Of a stretch of DNA of 41,611 bases, positions 17,443 to 26,269 are shown in pieces. The notes under the pieces are model-generated. The model was not told the origin of the DNA and made no database searches. It worked only from the letters and a program-made list of their open reading frames with translations. The DNA comes from Acaryochloris sp. IP29b_bin.148. GTDB taxonomy: Bacteria > Cyanobacteriota > Cyanobacteriia > Thermosynechococcales > Thermosynechococcaceae. Location: positions 1 through 41,611 of the forward strand of contig NZ_JANQOY010000001.1 of NCBI RefSeq assembly GCF_028285565.1, in the 5' to 3' direction. Position numbers and translations under genes: made by a program. Position 1 is the stretch's first letter, and each line of letters starts with the position of its first letter.

Positions 17443-18507
17443 CAATATCCCCCGTTTCTGTTGTTCCCGCTCCATTGCTTGAAACAGGGCTAGAAAGTTT
17501 CGCTGCCCGAACCCTTGGGCCTGTCGCTGGCGCTCAATGATTTCAAAGAAAAAGGTAGGCTGTGGAAAAATAGGCTTCGTGAAGGTTTGCAATAGAATCC
17601 CAGCTCCGGCATCCTCCTCAAAATCAGCTAGAATCTGGTGCTGTTCTAGAGCTGACCAGTTGATGTGAGCCTGGGCAACCTGGTGCCGCAATTGCTGATA
17701 ATAACTGGGTGGAATATCTAGCAGGGATAGTCCTTGGCGTTTGAGTTGAGAGACCGTATCTAGAATGTTTGAGGTCCCCAAGGCAATATGTTGAATACCA
17801 GGACCTTGATTGAAATCCAGAAATTCTTGAATTTGGGAATTGTCTGATGTCGGTTCATTGATCGGAAACTTAACCTGGCCCTGAGGATGGGTTAACACTT
17901 CACTGCGCAGACCCGAACGATGCGTTTGAATATCAAAGTATCGGTGGGTTTCAAATCCAAATACTTGCTGATACCAATTCACAGCGGCTTGCAGTTGATC
18001 TTTACCAACATTCAAAACGCCATGATCAATCTGGTTAAATAAACGCCGACTCGTTTCAACTTTAGATATCGTTTGGGCTGAGAGTGGAATGAGGTCAGAT
18101 GGCAAAATTGAGGTCTGGCCTTTTCGCTCCACTAACGTATGTTCTAGCGCCCCCCATCCTTTAACTCTGCTCCAAATCAACGTATCGTTGTCTTGCTGCT
18201 CTTCAGTCAAGGGATGCAATGGAATAGCTCCCTGGTGAACAGCACGGGTGAAGGTGGCCCTAACATCAGAGACTTGAAACGCCAGATCAACAACGCCAGG
18301 AGGATGGTACTGGAGATATTTTGCTACCGGACCCGCCCCATTTAGAGGACTACAAATGATGCAGACAATGGCTCCAGAGAAGACCACTTCAATCTGTTGA
18401 TTAACAGTTGTGGTGCTATCAAGATATTGAAACCCTAGAACGTTGGTAAACCAACGACGGCATTGCTTCGCATCATGAACGTAGAAACGAATATGATCAA
18501 AATCCAT
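17437..18507 (-). CDS. hppD: 4-hydroxyphenylpyruvate dioxygenase
   Basis: Non-haem Fe(II) enzyme converting 4-hydroxyphenylpyruvate to homogentisate, the aromatic precursor of tocopherol. 356 residues, typical for bacteria. Two vicinal-oxygen-chelate domains are present. The iron triad can be placed at His162 (DHGVLNVG), His240 (QHIALGT) and Glu322 (FFFEIIER). The C-terminal gate helix [18 protein letters not shown] is well conserved. In Synechocystis, HPPD neighbours gamma-tocopherol methyltransferase; here the other pathway genes lie about 9 kb away at 26270-28074. The 3' end overlaps pdxA by 6 bases. Confidence 0.95.
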   Translation of the reverse strand: MDFDHIRFYVHDAKQCRRWFTNVLGFQYLDSTTTVNQQIEVVFSGAIVCIICSPLNGAGPVAKYLQYHPPGVVDLAFQVSDVRATFTRAVHQGAIPLHPLTEEQQDNDTLIWSRVKGWGALEHTLVERKGQTSILPSDLIPLSAQTISKVETSRRLFNQIDHGVLNVGKDQLQAAVNWYQQVFGFETHRYFDIQTHRSGLRSEVLTHPQGQVKFPINEPTSDNSQIQEFLDFNQGPGIQHIALGTSNILDTVSQLKRQGLSLLDIPPSYYQQLRHQVAQAHINWSALEQHQILADFEEDAGAGILLQTFTKPIFPQPTFFFEIIERQRQAQGFGQRNFLALFQAMEREQQKRGILL

Positions 18508-18626
18508 AGATCACAAATACCGATCTTGAATTGACGATGAGAACACGATCTGGATGACTATTGGAAGCAACACAGTAAGAATTACAAGACGTGTGACTAA
18601 TGGTCAGGAGACTTACCCCTTAAACC

Positions 18627-18829
18627 TTAGCGAATCTCTAGATAATGGGTGGTGGACTTCACAATAAAACAACCTTTAGCAACCGTTGATTGATGTGGTT
18701 CAGGTTTGCAAAGGCGTAAAATCCAGATTTATTTGTCTGTTTTTCACGAATTAATGTCACATAACGTTCTGCTTCTCCCACCGTTAGCAATTTTTCGAAC
18801 TCAACAACGAGACTCGATATGGTTGGTGT
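18627..18829 (-). pseudogene. probable broken gene of unknown family
   Basis: Within the 349-base stretch between HPPD and the SnoaL-like gene, the minus strand reads protein-like in two successive frames. One frame is open from 18829 down to a TGA at 18659-18661; it includes FEKLLTVGEAERYVTLIR and FYAFANLNHINQRLL. The next frame continues as KGCFIVKSTTHYLEIR to a TAA at 18627-18629. The two join smoothly if one frameshift is assumed near 18675. No ATG is available. This fits the decayed 3' part of a gene, but I cannot name the family, and chance cannot be ruled out at this length. The rest of the stretch (18508-18626) shows nothing. Confidence 0.3.
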
Positions 18830-18856
18830 TCAAGCGGACTATATTGCTTCTGGAAA

Positions 18857-19339
18857 CTACGTTCCAGCTTTTCTAAACAGTTTGGATGCGGCTCCTCTCA
18901 AAATAAAAGGCAATAGCTTTGGCCCTGGCAAGAAGACTATCCCCAACTGTTGCATCAATCCGAGTGCATCACCTTGCCCCCAATGCTCGACAATCTTTCC
19001 GTCTTCCACCCGATCAATATGCATAATGGACAAGCTGATTTGCTTACCTGTTGGCGGCAGGCCCTGAAATTCTCCTAGATGTATCGCTGTGAATGTTCCA
19101 CAAGTCACCACTCTATCGCCCGAAATGACAACTTCGTCAAAAACGTGTTCTCCTTGGCTAAAAGCTAAAAAAAATGACATTCCAAACTGCTTGAAAGCTT
19201 GTCCATCTAACGGCTCAGGCATACCTGCGAGATGAGCAACAAAATTTGGAGCTAGAAGTGCTAAAGCTTGTTCTATCTTGCGATCGTCAAAAGCTTTGTA
19301 GAACTGGAGAACGAGGGCTTTGTTCTGTTCAACCATCAT
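18857..19339 (-). CDS. SnoaL-like / ester cyclase family protein
   Basis: 160-residue protein of the NTF2-like superfamily. The N-terminal helix (VEQNKALVLQFYKAFDDRKIEQALALLAPNF begins it), the middle LGEFQGLPPTGKQISLS strand and the DGKIVEHWGQGD motif are those of SnoaL-like polyketide cyclases and predicted ester cyclases. Such proteins are common in bacterial genomes with mostly unknown substrates, and the catalytic Asp/His cannot be assigned firmly. The extra C-terminal 25 residues are basic and hydrophobic. Two adjacent Met codons begin it; either could be used. No pathway neighbour suggests a substrate. Confidence 0.75.
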   Translation of the reverse strand: MMVEQNKALVLQFYKAFDDRKIEQALALLAPNFVAHLAGMPEPLDGQAFKQFGMSFFLAFSQGEHVFDEVVISGDRVVTCGTFTAIHLGEFQGLPPTGKQISLSIMHIDRVEDGKIVEHWGQGDALGLMQQLGIVFLPGPKLLPFILRGAASKLFRKAGT

Positions 19340-19581
19340 AGAGAATTAAGTTTTGAACTAAATTTTAACGTGGTAGATGTAATTAACTGGGCTAAATTCT
19401 CTAGCTAACGACAGGATATCGACTCATGAATCCGCTTCATAACACGATGGCTCTATATGTAGTGACTCAGTACTTCCCAACTACGCCAACACCCGCAAAC
19501 GAAGTAGCATAACTCTGGTTATATGACCTTAAAATTGATCGGGTAACGGATTCTTTAAGGAGATTAAAGGTAATGAAGAGA

Positions 19582-19995
19582 TCACGCGATGTATCGTTCT
19601 AAATCATCCGATAAATTAATCTTGTAACCCAAAAAGCGTAATAGTGGCACTATGACTTTCAGATTCATGATGATACCAACATTCGTCAAATTTCTGGGAT
19701 TAATCCATACATAGTTCCTGCACTCATTTTGCTTCAAGATTACTGACTGAAGAGGGTCCTCAAGTTTGCATAGGAAGTAGTAATCGTCACCAATTTTGGC
19801 AGCAGTCTTCACCACTCTGATGACGAGTTGTGTTTCCTCAAAAACTTCTCGAATGCAAGCTTGTTTGGGTGTTTCGTTCGCTTTGATTCCACCCCCCGGG
19901 AAACACCACTGATCTGCTCTGGTTGTTTTCCTGCTTCTTTGAATCAGAAGAATTTGGGAAGAGTTCTGTATGATTGCCCAAGATGCCATTGACAC
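19582..19995 (-). CDS. Nudix hydrolase
   Basis: 137 residues. The Nudix box runs from GIKANE through REVFEE and fits G-x5-E-x7-REUxEE, so the metal-binding glutamates are intact. The usual Gly after EE-x is Gln (TQLV). The WCFPGGG strand before the box is typical of nucleoside di- or triphosphate hydrolases. The substrate cannot be predicted. The start is GTG at 19995, with AAAGG 8 bases upstream; an ATG two codons later is the alternative. It sits in a loose accessory patch with a SnoaL-like gene and a gene fragment. The 19340-19581 gap holds only a 28-codon frame with weak support. Confidence 0.8.
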   Translation of the reverse strand: MSMASWAIIQNSSQILLIQRSRKTTRADQWCFPGGGIKANETPKQACIREVFEETQLVIRVVKTAAKIGDDYYFLCKLEDPLQSVILKQNECRNYVWINPRNLTNVGIIMNLKVIVPLLRFLGYKINLSDDLERYIA

Positions 19996-20179
19996 AGTCT
20001 AAACCTTTAGGCATCCGCCTAGCAGGAGATCTATAAGCAGCACCAGCAATACAGCACTTATCAGATGCTCAGTATAAATCGTCGCCAATCCCTTCCTGAC
20101 CCACTTGCTTGAAATTCAGGAATTACGACTTCAGCGATTCCCGTTAAGATGATGAAGCCGAATAGAGGACTGACGTAAC

Positions 20180-21226
20180 GTGCTAGCAGCGGTATTACAT
20201 GGCCAAACCGATCTCCGCCTAGAAACAGTTCCTGACCCTACCCCTGAGCCAGGTGAAGTTGTGATTCAAGTGGATGTCGCGACGACCTGTGGCACGGACT
20301 TGAAAGTGTGGCGACGTGGGGGTCATGCCAAAATGCTCAAACCGCCCACGCTATTTGGCCATGAAGCAGCCGGTCAGATTGTAGCCATAGGCTCGGGGGT
20401 TCAAGGCTGGTCCCTTGGCGATCGCGTCGTTGCCAATAATTCAGCGCCCTGTGGACAATGCTTTTTTTGCCAACGCCAAGAATATTCCCTTTGTACTGAT
20501 TTAACCTTTAATAACGGCACCTTTGCCCAATATTTACGAATTCCTGCCGCCATTGTTGAGCAGAACTTGCTCCCCATTCCAGAACATTTGTCCATGGCGG
20601 CTGCCTCTTTGACCGAGCCCTTAGCGTGTGTTCTTCATGGTATTGCTCGCTCTGGTTTTAAGCCTAAACAAAAGGACGGTCCTGCCCAACGAGTGGTTGT
20701 CATTGGGGATGGTGCCATTGGCCTGATGTTTGTGGGTGTTTTAGCCCATCGTGGTGCAGAAGTGATTTTATTCGGCGGATCCGATCAGCGGTTACAACTA
20801 GGACAGAAACTAGGCGCTGCCCATATTTTTAATCATCATCACACCGACCTAACAGCCACCACTTTGGAGCTAACTGAAAACTACGGGGCTGATGTGGTAA
20901 TCGAAGCAACAGGAGTGCCTAGCGTTTGGGAAACGGCCATTGCCTGTGGACGGCCAGGAGCAACCATCAATTTATTTGGCGGCTGTCCCCGAGATACGAG
21001 TATTACCGTCAATACGGATTTGCTGCACTACAGCGAACTCACATTGAAAGGAGTCTTCCACAATACCCCCACGTTTGTAAGAGAATCCCTAGCCTTGTTA
21101 GCCAGCCAGGAGCTGCCGTTTGAGCAACTCCTGAACGATACTCAACCCCTCAATCATCTGGGGCAGGTCTTTGCAGATATGCGCGATCGCAAAACCATCA
21201 AAGCTGTTATCCTACCTCATACCTAA
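20180..21226 (+). CDS. zinc-dependent alcohol dehydrogenase family protein
   Basis: Medium-chain dehydrogenase/reductase of 348 residues, closest in feel to the sorbitol/threonine/L-idonate dehydrogenase group. Catalytic zinc ligands are Cys37 (TCGTD) and His61-Glu62 (GHEAAG). The structural zinc cysteines are Cys91, Cys94, Cys97 and Cys105. The Rossmann NAD(P) site VVIGDGAIGLMFVG follows. The C-terminal half contains the TLKGVFHNTP pattern of sugar-alcohol dehydrogenases. The start is GTG at 20180, with GAGG about 10 bases upstream. It ends 3 bases before the convergent nucleotidyltransferase gene. Substrate unknown. Confidence 0.88.
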   Translation: MLAAVLHGQTDLRLETVPDPTPEPGEVVIQVDVATTCGTDLKVWRRGGHAKMLKPPTLFGHEAAGQIVAIGSGVQGWSLGDRVVANNSAPCGQCFFCQRQEYSLCTDLTFNNGTFAQYLRIPAAIVEQNLLPIPEHLSMAAASLTEPLACVLHGIARSGFKPKQKDGPAQRVVVIGDGAIGLMFVGVLAHRGAEVILFGGSDQRLQLGQKLGAAHIFNHHHTDLTATTLELTENYGADVVIEATGVPSVWETAIACGRPGATINLFGGCPRDTSITVNTDLLHYSELTLKGVFHNTPTFVRESLALLASQELPFEQLLNDTQPLNHLGQVFADMRDRKTIKAVILPHT

Positions 21227-21229
21227 TAT

Positions 21230-22201
21230 CTATACAGCAACGGTTCCAGGGGGATAGATGCCCGGCGACAAGGGGCGATCAATTAACCCACTGGCCCCTA
21301 AAATGACCCCACTAGAAATCTCTGCTTCGGGACCAAGCTTAGCGTTCTCACCCACAAAGCAAGGTCCAGACATCTTCGCTTGGGGATCAATGGTGGCATT
21401 GTTTGCAACCCAGACTTGAGGCTGACGCTCTTCCATGGCTTCAGGTAAAGGGAACGGCATTTTTCCCTGCAATATATCTAAATGAGCCCCGTAGAATTTA
21501 GCCGGTGTCCCGAGATCCATCCAATAGCCCTCCCAGACAAAGCCAGCAATTTTTTGTTGACTCGCTAAGAGATTTGGGAAAACCGTTCGTTCAAAACTCA
21601 GGGGCTGATCGGCAGGATACTGGGCAAAAATCTCGGGATTGAGCACATACGTCCCTGCGTTGATCGTATCAATGCCTAACGTGGCTGCTTCCTCTGGCGT
21701 CGGCTTTTCGCGAAAGGATTGAATGGTGCCGGTGGATGAATGCTCGCTAGCGGTGACATCTGTTAACTCCACTAACCCAAACGCCGTGGGATCGTCTACC
21801 CTTGCCAAGGCGATAGTCGCTTGGGCGTTCGTTTGTTTATGAGCTTGCATCAACGCCCGCAGATCGAGGTTAGTGAGGATATCCGCGTTAAACACAACCA
21901 ACGGTTCTCCCGTATAGTATGGTTCCGCTAGCTTCATGGCTCCTGCCGTATCCAAAGCTTCTTTTTCAATCACGTAGCGAATCTTTACACCAAAGGCTTG
22001 CCCATCCCCAAAATAATCTTGAATTTGAGTCGCCTGGTAGCGAATATTCATCAAAATATCGGTTAATCCGACTTCTTTACACCGCTCCACCATCCAACTG
22101 AGAAAAGGGCGCTCAAAAAGGGGCAGCATGGGTTTAGGACTCCGTAATGTCAAGGGTGACAGCCTTGTTCCCTTCCCACCAGCAATGATTACAGCTTGCA
22201 T
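21230..22201 (-). CDS. sugar-phosphate nucleotidyltransferase (mannose-1-phosphate guanylyltransferase type)
   Basis: Transfers a nucleotidyl group to a sugar-1-phosphate, giving NDP-sugars for polysaccharides. The 323 residues start MQAVIIAGGKGTRLSPLT, the family's NTP-binding loop. VVFNADILTNLDL supplies the metal-binding Asp, and the EGYWMDLGTPAKFYGAH segment is typical of GDP-mannose pyrophosphorylase-like enzymes. A short left-handed beta-helix at the C-terminus (about residues 255-305) shows hexapeptide turns. The longer frame to 22222 (TTG start) is rejected because AAGG lies 9 bases before ATG 22201 and the motif then sits at the very N-terminus, as in homologues. The exact sugar is uncertain. 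Confidence 0.88.
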   Translation of the reverse strand: MQAVIIAGGKGTRLSPLTLRSPKPMLPLFERPFLSWMVERCKEVGLTDILMNIRYQATQIQDYFGDGQAFGVKIRYVIEKEALDTAGAMKLAEPYYTGEPLVVFNADILTNLDLRALMQAHKQTNAQATIALARVDDPTAFGLVELTDVTASEHSSTGTIQSFREKPTPEEAATLGIDTINAGTYVLNPEIFAQYPADQPLSFERTVFPNLLASQQKIAGFVWEGYWMDLGTPAKFYGAHLDILQGKMPFPLPEAMEERQPQVWVANNATIDPQAKMSGPCFVGENAKLGPEAEISSGVILGASGLIDRPLSPGIYPPGTVAV

Positions 22202-22368
22202 AGTTAATAACCTTAAGTTCAAAGACGGATCTGGGTAAACTGTCAGTCAATATAACCAATCCCCTTGCCATTCAAACCCAATTGTGTAGAATCGTAGCGT
22301 TAAGCGCAAAGGGAACCGTCGAAAGCTAAGAACCGTCGCCTTTTGTTAACCCTTCACACAAAATTACC

Positions 22369-23817
22369 GTGGCCGATAATACTCTGAATAGTGCCAACGT
22401 AAAAAAAGGAGCATTTCCCACGAAACGCCAATCCAAACGTCGAGCTGCAAGTGAATCGCGAGCGTCGCGTCAGCACAAAACGTCGAAAATCGTTCAGCCC
22501 CAGCGAACGAACCGGATGGATAAGGTATTCAGATGGTTAACTTGGGGGGTTATTTTCTCGTTTGCCATGACTCTTTCGGCAGGGTTAGGGGCCACACTGG
22601 CTTTAGTCGCACCTGTTCGTTTATTAGGAGATAAGGATGGTCCTGTCTCATTGCCAGAACTGTTTCAGGGCGGCTTGCGCTACGGTATCTCTCGCCCCGT
22701 CAATATCATTGTGATGGGGGTTGATCTCAATTTAGAAGAGCCTGAAGAAGGGGAAGTCTTTGATCCGTTCAAAAGCCGGAGCGACACGATGTTGCTGGTT
22801 CGCCTTAATCCGGGGGAAGATCGTGTCAGTATTCTTTCGATTCCTCGTGATACCCGTGTCGAAATCCCAGATGTTGGCATCACCAAGATCAATTCTGCTA
22901 ACTGGTGGGGTGGCCCTGATTTAGTCACCGAAGTGGTGAGCAAAACACTCAACGATGTCCAAATTGATCGCTACGTACGCGTCAGTACGGGCGCTTTTCG
23001 GGAGTTGGTTGATGTGGTTGGCGGAGTGGAAGTGTATGTCCCGATTGCTATGCAGTATGAGGATCAGACTCAGAAGCTCAAGATTGACCTTCAACCAGGA
23101 CTACAAGAACTCAATGGCGAAGAAGCTGAAGGATTTGTTCGTTTTCGCAACAATAATCTGGGAGATATTGGTCGTGCCCAGCGCCAACAAATTTTGTTAA
23201 AAGCGTTGCAGAAGAAAATGGCCAATCCCACGATGCTGACTCGCCTGCCTCAAATTTTATCGGTTTTACAGAAGCATATTGATTCCAATCTAAGTGTGGG
23301 AGAAATGCTGGCCTTGATGCAGTTTGGTTTGCAGGTGGATTCTGATCAACTGCAAATGGTTCTGCTACCCGGCCGTTTTAGTGGTCCAGAGGAGTACGAA
23401 CTAAGTTTTTGGCTAATGGACTTAGTGGGCATGGATCGAGTGATGCAGACCTATTTTGAGGTTTCTCCACCCGTTGGCTACGAAGTGGCGACTAGAGATC
23501 CGTCTGAGTTTAAGGACATCAGAATTGTGGTGCAAAATGCGACGGATGATCCGGAGGGGGATTCTGTGATGATTGAGTATTTGCAAACCCAGGGCTTTTA
23601 CAATGTTCACTACGCCGATGAAGACTGGCCCCAACCCCTCTCTAAAACGCAAGTTATTCCCCAGTGGGGTGATCTGGAATCTGCGGAATATTTGCAAACA
23701 TTGCTTGAGGAGAGTCAACTCTTAGCGAATTCGACCGGTGACTTAGGATCCGATTTGACCATTCGGGTCGGCCAGGATTGGCTGCGTAACCAGCCTTCTA
23801 ACGTTCCTGACTCATAA
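22369..23817 (+). CDS. LytR-CpsA-Psr (LCP) family glycopolymer transferase
   Basis: Membrane-anchored enzyme predicted to attach lipid-linked polymers to the cell wall. The 482 residues have a basic N-terminal cytoplasmic tail (to about 53), one transmembrane helix (54-81), an extracytoplasmic LCP domain and a LytR_C-type domain at the end (IRIVVQNATDDPEGDSVM). LCP hallmarks are visible: MGVDLN, SRSDTMLLVRL, SIPRDTRVEIP with the catalytic Arg, KINSAN and FVRFRNNNLGDIGRAQRQQ. GTG at 22369 is the start, without an evident Shine-Dalgarno sequence. It diverges from the nucleotidyltransferase gene, which fits a cell-envelope polysaccharide theme. tRNA-Asn follows. Confidence 0.92.
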   Translation: MADNTLNSANVKKGAFPTKRQSKRRAASESRASRQHKTSKIVQPQRTNRMDKVFRWLTWGVIFSFAMTLSAGLGATLALVAPVRLLGDKDGPVSLPELFQGGLRYGISRPVNIIVMGVDLNLEEPEEGEVFDPFKSRSDTMLLVRLNPGEDRVSILSIPRDTRVEIPDVGITKINSANWWGGPDLVTEVVSKTLNDVQIDRYVRVSTGAFRELVDVVGGVEVYVPIAMQYEDQTQKLKIDLQPGLQELNGEEAEGFVRFRNNNLGDIGRAQRQQILLKALQKKMANPTMLTRLPQILSVLQKHIDSNLSVGEMLALMQFGLQVDSDQLQMVLLPGRFSGPEEYELSFWLMDLVGMDRVMQTYFEVSPPVGYEVATRDPSEFKDIRIVVQNATDDPEGDSVMIEYLQTQGFYNVHYADEDWPQPLSKTQVIPQWGDLESAEYLQTLLEESQLLANSTGDLGSDLTIRVGQDWLRNQPSNVPDS

Positions 23818-23872
23818 TCTGCAAATGAACCTTGCCAAAGTGATCTATTTATCGCTAGGATTAGATTCGCTA

Positions 23873-23944
23873 TCCTCAGTAGCTCAGTGGTAGAGCGGTC
23901 GGCTGTTAACCGATTGGTCGTAGGTTCGAATCCTACCTGGGGAG
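23873..23944 (+). tRNA. tRNA-Asn (anticodon GTT)
   Basis: A 72-base cloverleaf. The acceptor stem TCCTCAG pairs with CTGGGGA, followed by discriminator G. The D-arm is GCTCAGTGGTAGAGC. The anticodon stem GTCGG/CCGAT encloses CTGTTAA, giving anticodon GTT. The T-arm has GGTTCGAATCC. CCA is not encoded. A minus-strand frame across it is a shadow. Confidence 0.97.
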
Positions 23945-23988
23945 TTTTTAAATTCAAAACCTGTCGTCACAGCACCGCTCTTGAAGGG

Positions 23989-24456
23989 TTATGAGACGAC
24001 TGTTAGGCAACCAACTTTCAGAAAATCTCTAATTCTGGCAGCGAGGCTATGTTGGGCAATTTTATCGGTGGTTGCAAACTGAGTGAGGGTCGATTGATGC
24101 CCTGATACGAAGTTCAGTTTAACTTGATAAAACGGAGTCCCTAGCCAGCTTTTTTCTTCAACCTCAATGGCTTCGATTTGGGTGATGGTGTACCGCTGAA
24201 TCTGACGGCTAAACCAACGGTGTTTTTCTAACGTCACTAGGTCGTCATGTTTATTAAAACTACAAATCTCGACGGGACTGACGGTACTCATCAAGGCTGC
24301 GATCGCAATGCAACAGCAGCCAAACAGATCGAAGGGAAATTCGAAAATAATGAAAATCAAAAATCCTAACAAAGCGGTGGCTCCTCCCAGCATCCGAATT
24401 CCAAGTAGGCGTTCTTGTAGAACCAGCAAGACAGGGGTATGCTCTATAACTTTCAT
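23989..24456 (-). CDS. membrane protein of unknown function, PH-like soluble part
   Basis: 155 residues from ATG 24456. A short polar start (MKVIEHTPVLLVLQERLLG) precedes two hydrophobic helices at about residues 22-38 and 44-59, then a beta-rich region (VTLEKHRWFSRQIQRYTITQIEAIEVEE). The layout resembles small bacterial proteins with a two-helix hairpin and a bPH-like domain. The longer frame begins with GTG at 24507 and adds 17 residues without family support; I prefer the ATG because the MKVIE-x-TP-type start feels familiar from cyanobacterial homologues. No function can be assigned. Confidence 0.65.
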   Translation of the reverse strand: MKVIEHTPVLLVLQERLLGIRMLGGATALLGFLIFIIFEFPFDLFGCCCIAIAALMSTVSPVEICSFNKHDDLVTLEKHRWFSRQIQRYTITQIEAIEVEEKSWLGTPFYQVKLNFVSGHQSTLTQFATTDKIAQHSLAARIRDFLKVGCLTVVS

Positions 24457-24648
24457 GTAGGGTAAAAACTCTGAGGGTAGAGAAGGGGCTATTCCTAGTG
24501 TTGACACATCACCACTGATTCATTAACTCAGCCAATTGAATTCAAGGCGTATGCGTGTGAAGGGAACAAAAACGGGCAGAATGACTATAGGACAGTTTGC
24601 GCCCTCCGCAATGTCACGCCTGATTCACAATCACCTGAGAGATGCTGA

Positions 24649-26265
24649 ATGAGCTATTGCTTAAATCCAGCTTGTACGAATCCTAATAATGCACCACGGC
24701 AAACCATCTGTCAGGCTTGTGGGAGTAAATTGGTGTTGCGCGATCGCTATCGGTCCACTCGGATTTTGGGCCGTGGAGGATTTGCAACTACATTCCTGGC
24801 TGAAGATGAAGGTCTACCCGGCAAGCCTACCTGTGTGATTAAACAGCTTCGCCCCGTGGTCACTGCCCCTCATATTTTGGAAATGTCACGGGAACTGTTT
24901 CAGCGTGAAGCAGAGACCCTCGGTAAAATTGGCAACCATCCTCAACTGCCCCGTCTGCTCGATTATTTTGACCTGGATCAAGAATTTTTCCTCGTTCAAG
25001 AATATGTCAAAGGGGCGACGCTTCAGCAAGAAGTACGCCGTTCAGGTCCCTTTGATGAGTCCATGGTGTATAACGTCCTAGAGGAAGTCTTGCCCTTGCT
25101 GGAGCATCTGCACGGTCGGGAAGTGATCCATCGCGATATTAAGCCTGCTAACATTATTCGCCGGGAAATTGATGACAAGCTCGTTTTGATTGACTTCGGT
25201 GCGGTCAAAGATCAAGTCAACCAAACAGCCATTGCCAATCCTGATGAACACAGCACGCTGACCTCGTTTGCGGTAGGAACGCCAGGTTTTGCGCCGCCAG
25301 AGCAAATGGCCATGCGTCCCGTCTATGCGAGTGATATTTATAGTTTGGGTGTCACCTGTATCTACTTACTGACGGGAAAGTCTCCTAAAGATTTGAGTTA
25401 TAACCCCGTTTCTGGCGACTTAAGCTGGCGGGAGCATGTTAGGGTCAGCCCTGATCTCCAGGACTTATTAGGCAATATGCTAGAGGTCTCATTGCGAGAT
25501 CGCTATCGCTCTGCTAGAGAAGTGTTGCAAGCACTGACGAAACAAAGTCCTTATTCAGCTGGCAACTCATCGGGTATTCCAGTTTCACAACCGCCGAATC
25601 GCTCACCGTCGGGGGCTCGGTCCTATTCGCCTACTCGACCTCGTTCCCATTCTCCCTCGGCACGATCAGCCTCCCGAATCCGCCAGTATAACAATACGAG
25701 ATCCGGTGCTCAGCCGCCCTTGACAGACTCTTTTTCTAAAGTATCTGGTCATCTCTCAACCCCTCGCTCGACTTATACAGGACTGGATTCTTCCTCTAGC
25801 TTGAGTTCTAAGGGACGGGGACAAGCACGCTTAACGCCTAATGCTATTCAGCATGCTTATGGCCGCGGACAGCGCGACTTTAGTGGTCAAGATTTGCGCA
25901 ATTTGAATCTTCGTAAGTTCCAACTCCCTAGTGCCAACTTCCATGAAGGCAAGTTCCAAAATACCGACTTGCGCGATGCCATTCTCATTAATGCCAATTT
26001 TGGCCGGGCGAATTTCTCTGGAGCGAATTTGCGTAATGCTAATTTAATGCAGGCTTATATGAGCCATGCCGATTTAGCCAATGCCGATTTGCGCGGTGCA
26101 AACCTCAGCGATGCCTATCTGAGCCATGCCAACTTGCGAGGGGCTAACCTCTGTGGGGCAGATCTGTCGGGAGCTAAACTGACTGAGTCGCAATTATCCT
26201 TTGCCCAGACCAACTGGTTAACGGTTTATCCCAACGGTAAACGAGGCAAGAAAGGCCGCTGCTAA
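24649..26265 (+). CDS. serine/threonine protein kinase with zinc ribbon and pentapeptide repeats (SpkB-like)
   Basis: 538 residues in three parts. The N-terminal zinc ribbon has Cys4, Cys9, Cys21 and Cys24. A Hanks-type kinase domain (about 33-300) has the P-loop GRGGFA at 41-46, Lys65, the catalytic loop HRDIKPAN at 161-168 and DFG at 182-184, so it should be active. A Ser/Pro/Arg-rich linker (about 305-400) could be phosphorylated. The last ~125 residues are A(N/D)LxG-type pentapeptide repeats forming a beta-helix. This architecture is that of Synechocystis SpkB. It lies 4 bases from the convergent phytyltransferase gene; no substrate is evident from context. Confidence 0.93.
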   Translation: MSYCLNPACTNPNNAPRQTICQACGSKLVLRDRYRSTRILGRGGFATTFLAEDEGLPGKPTCVIKQLRPVVTAPHILEMSRELFQREAETLGKIGNHPQLPRLLDYFDLDQEFFLVQEYVKGATLQQEVRRSGPFDESMVYNVLEEVLPLLEHLHGREVIHRDIKPANIIRREIDDKLVLIDFGAVKDQVNQTAIANPDEHSTLTSFAVGTPGFAPPEQMAMRPVYASDIYSLGVTCIYLLTGKSPKDLSYNPVSGDLSWREHVRVSPDLQDLLGNMLEVSLRDRYRSAREVLQALTKQSPYSAGNSSGIPVSQPPNRSPSGARSYSPTRPRSHSPSARSASRIRQYNNTRSGAQPPLTDSFSKVSGHLSTPRSTYTGLDSSSSLSSKGRGQARLTPNAIQHAYGRGQRDFSGQDLRNLNLRKFQLPSANFHEGKFQNTDLRDAILINANFGRANFSGANLRNANLMQAYMSHADLANADLRGANLSDAYLSHANLRGANLCGADLSGAKLTESQLSFAQTNWLTVYPNGKRGKKGRC

Positions 26266-26269
26266 CGGG

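Noticed and set aside
19426..19512. 28-codon plus-strand ORF between the SnoaL-like and Nudix genes
   Set aside because: Very short, with only a weak AGGA upstream and no recognised family; kept out of the feature list.
23715..23957. 80-aa minus-strand ORF containing GFEPTTNRLTADRSTTELLR
   Set aside because: It is a shadow of tRNA-Asn and the end of the LCP gene.
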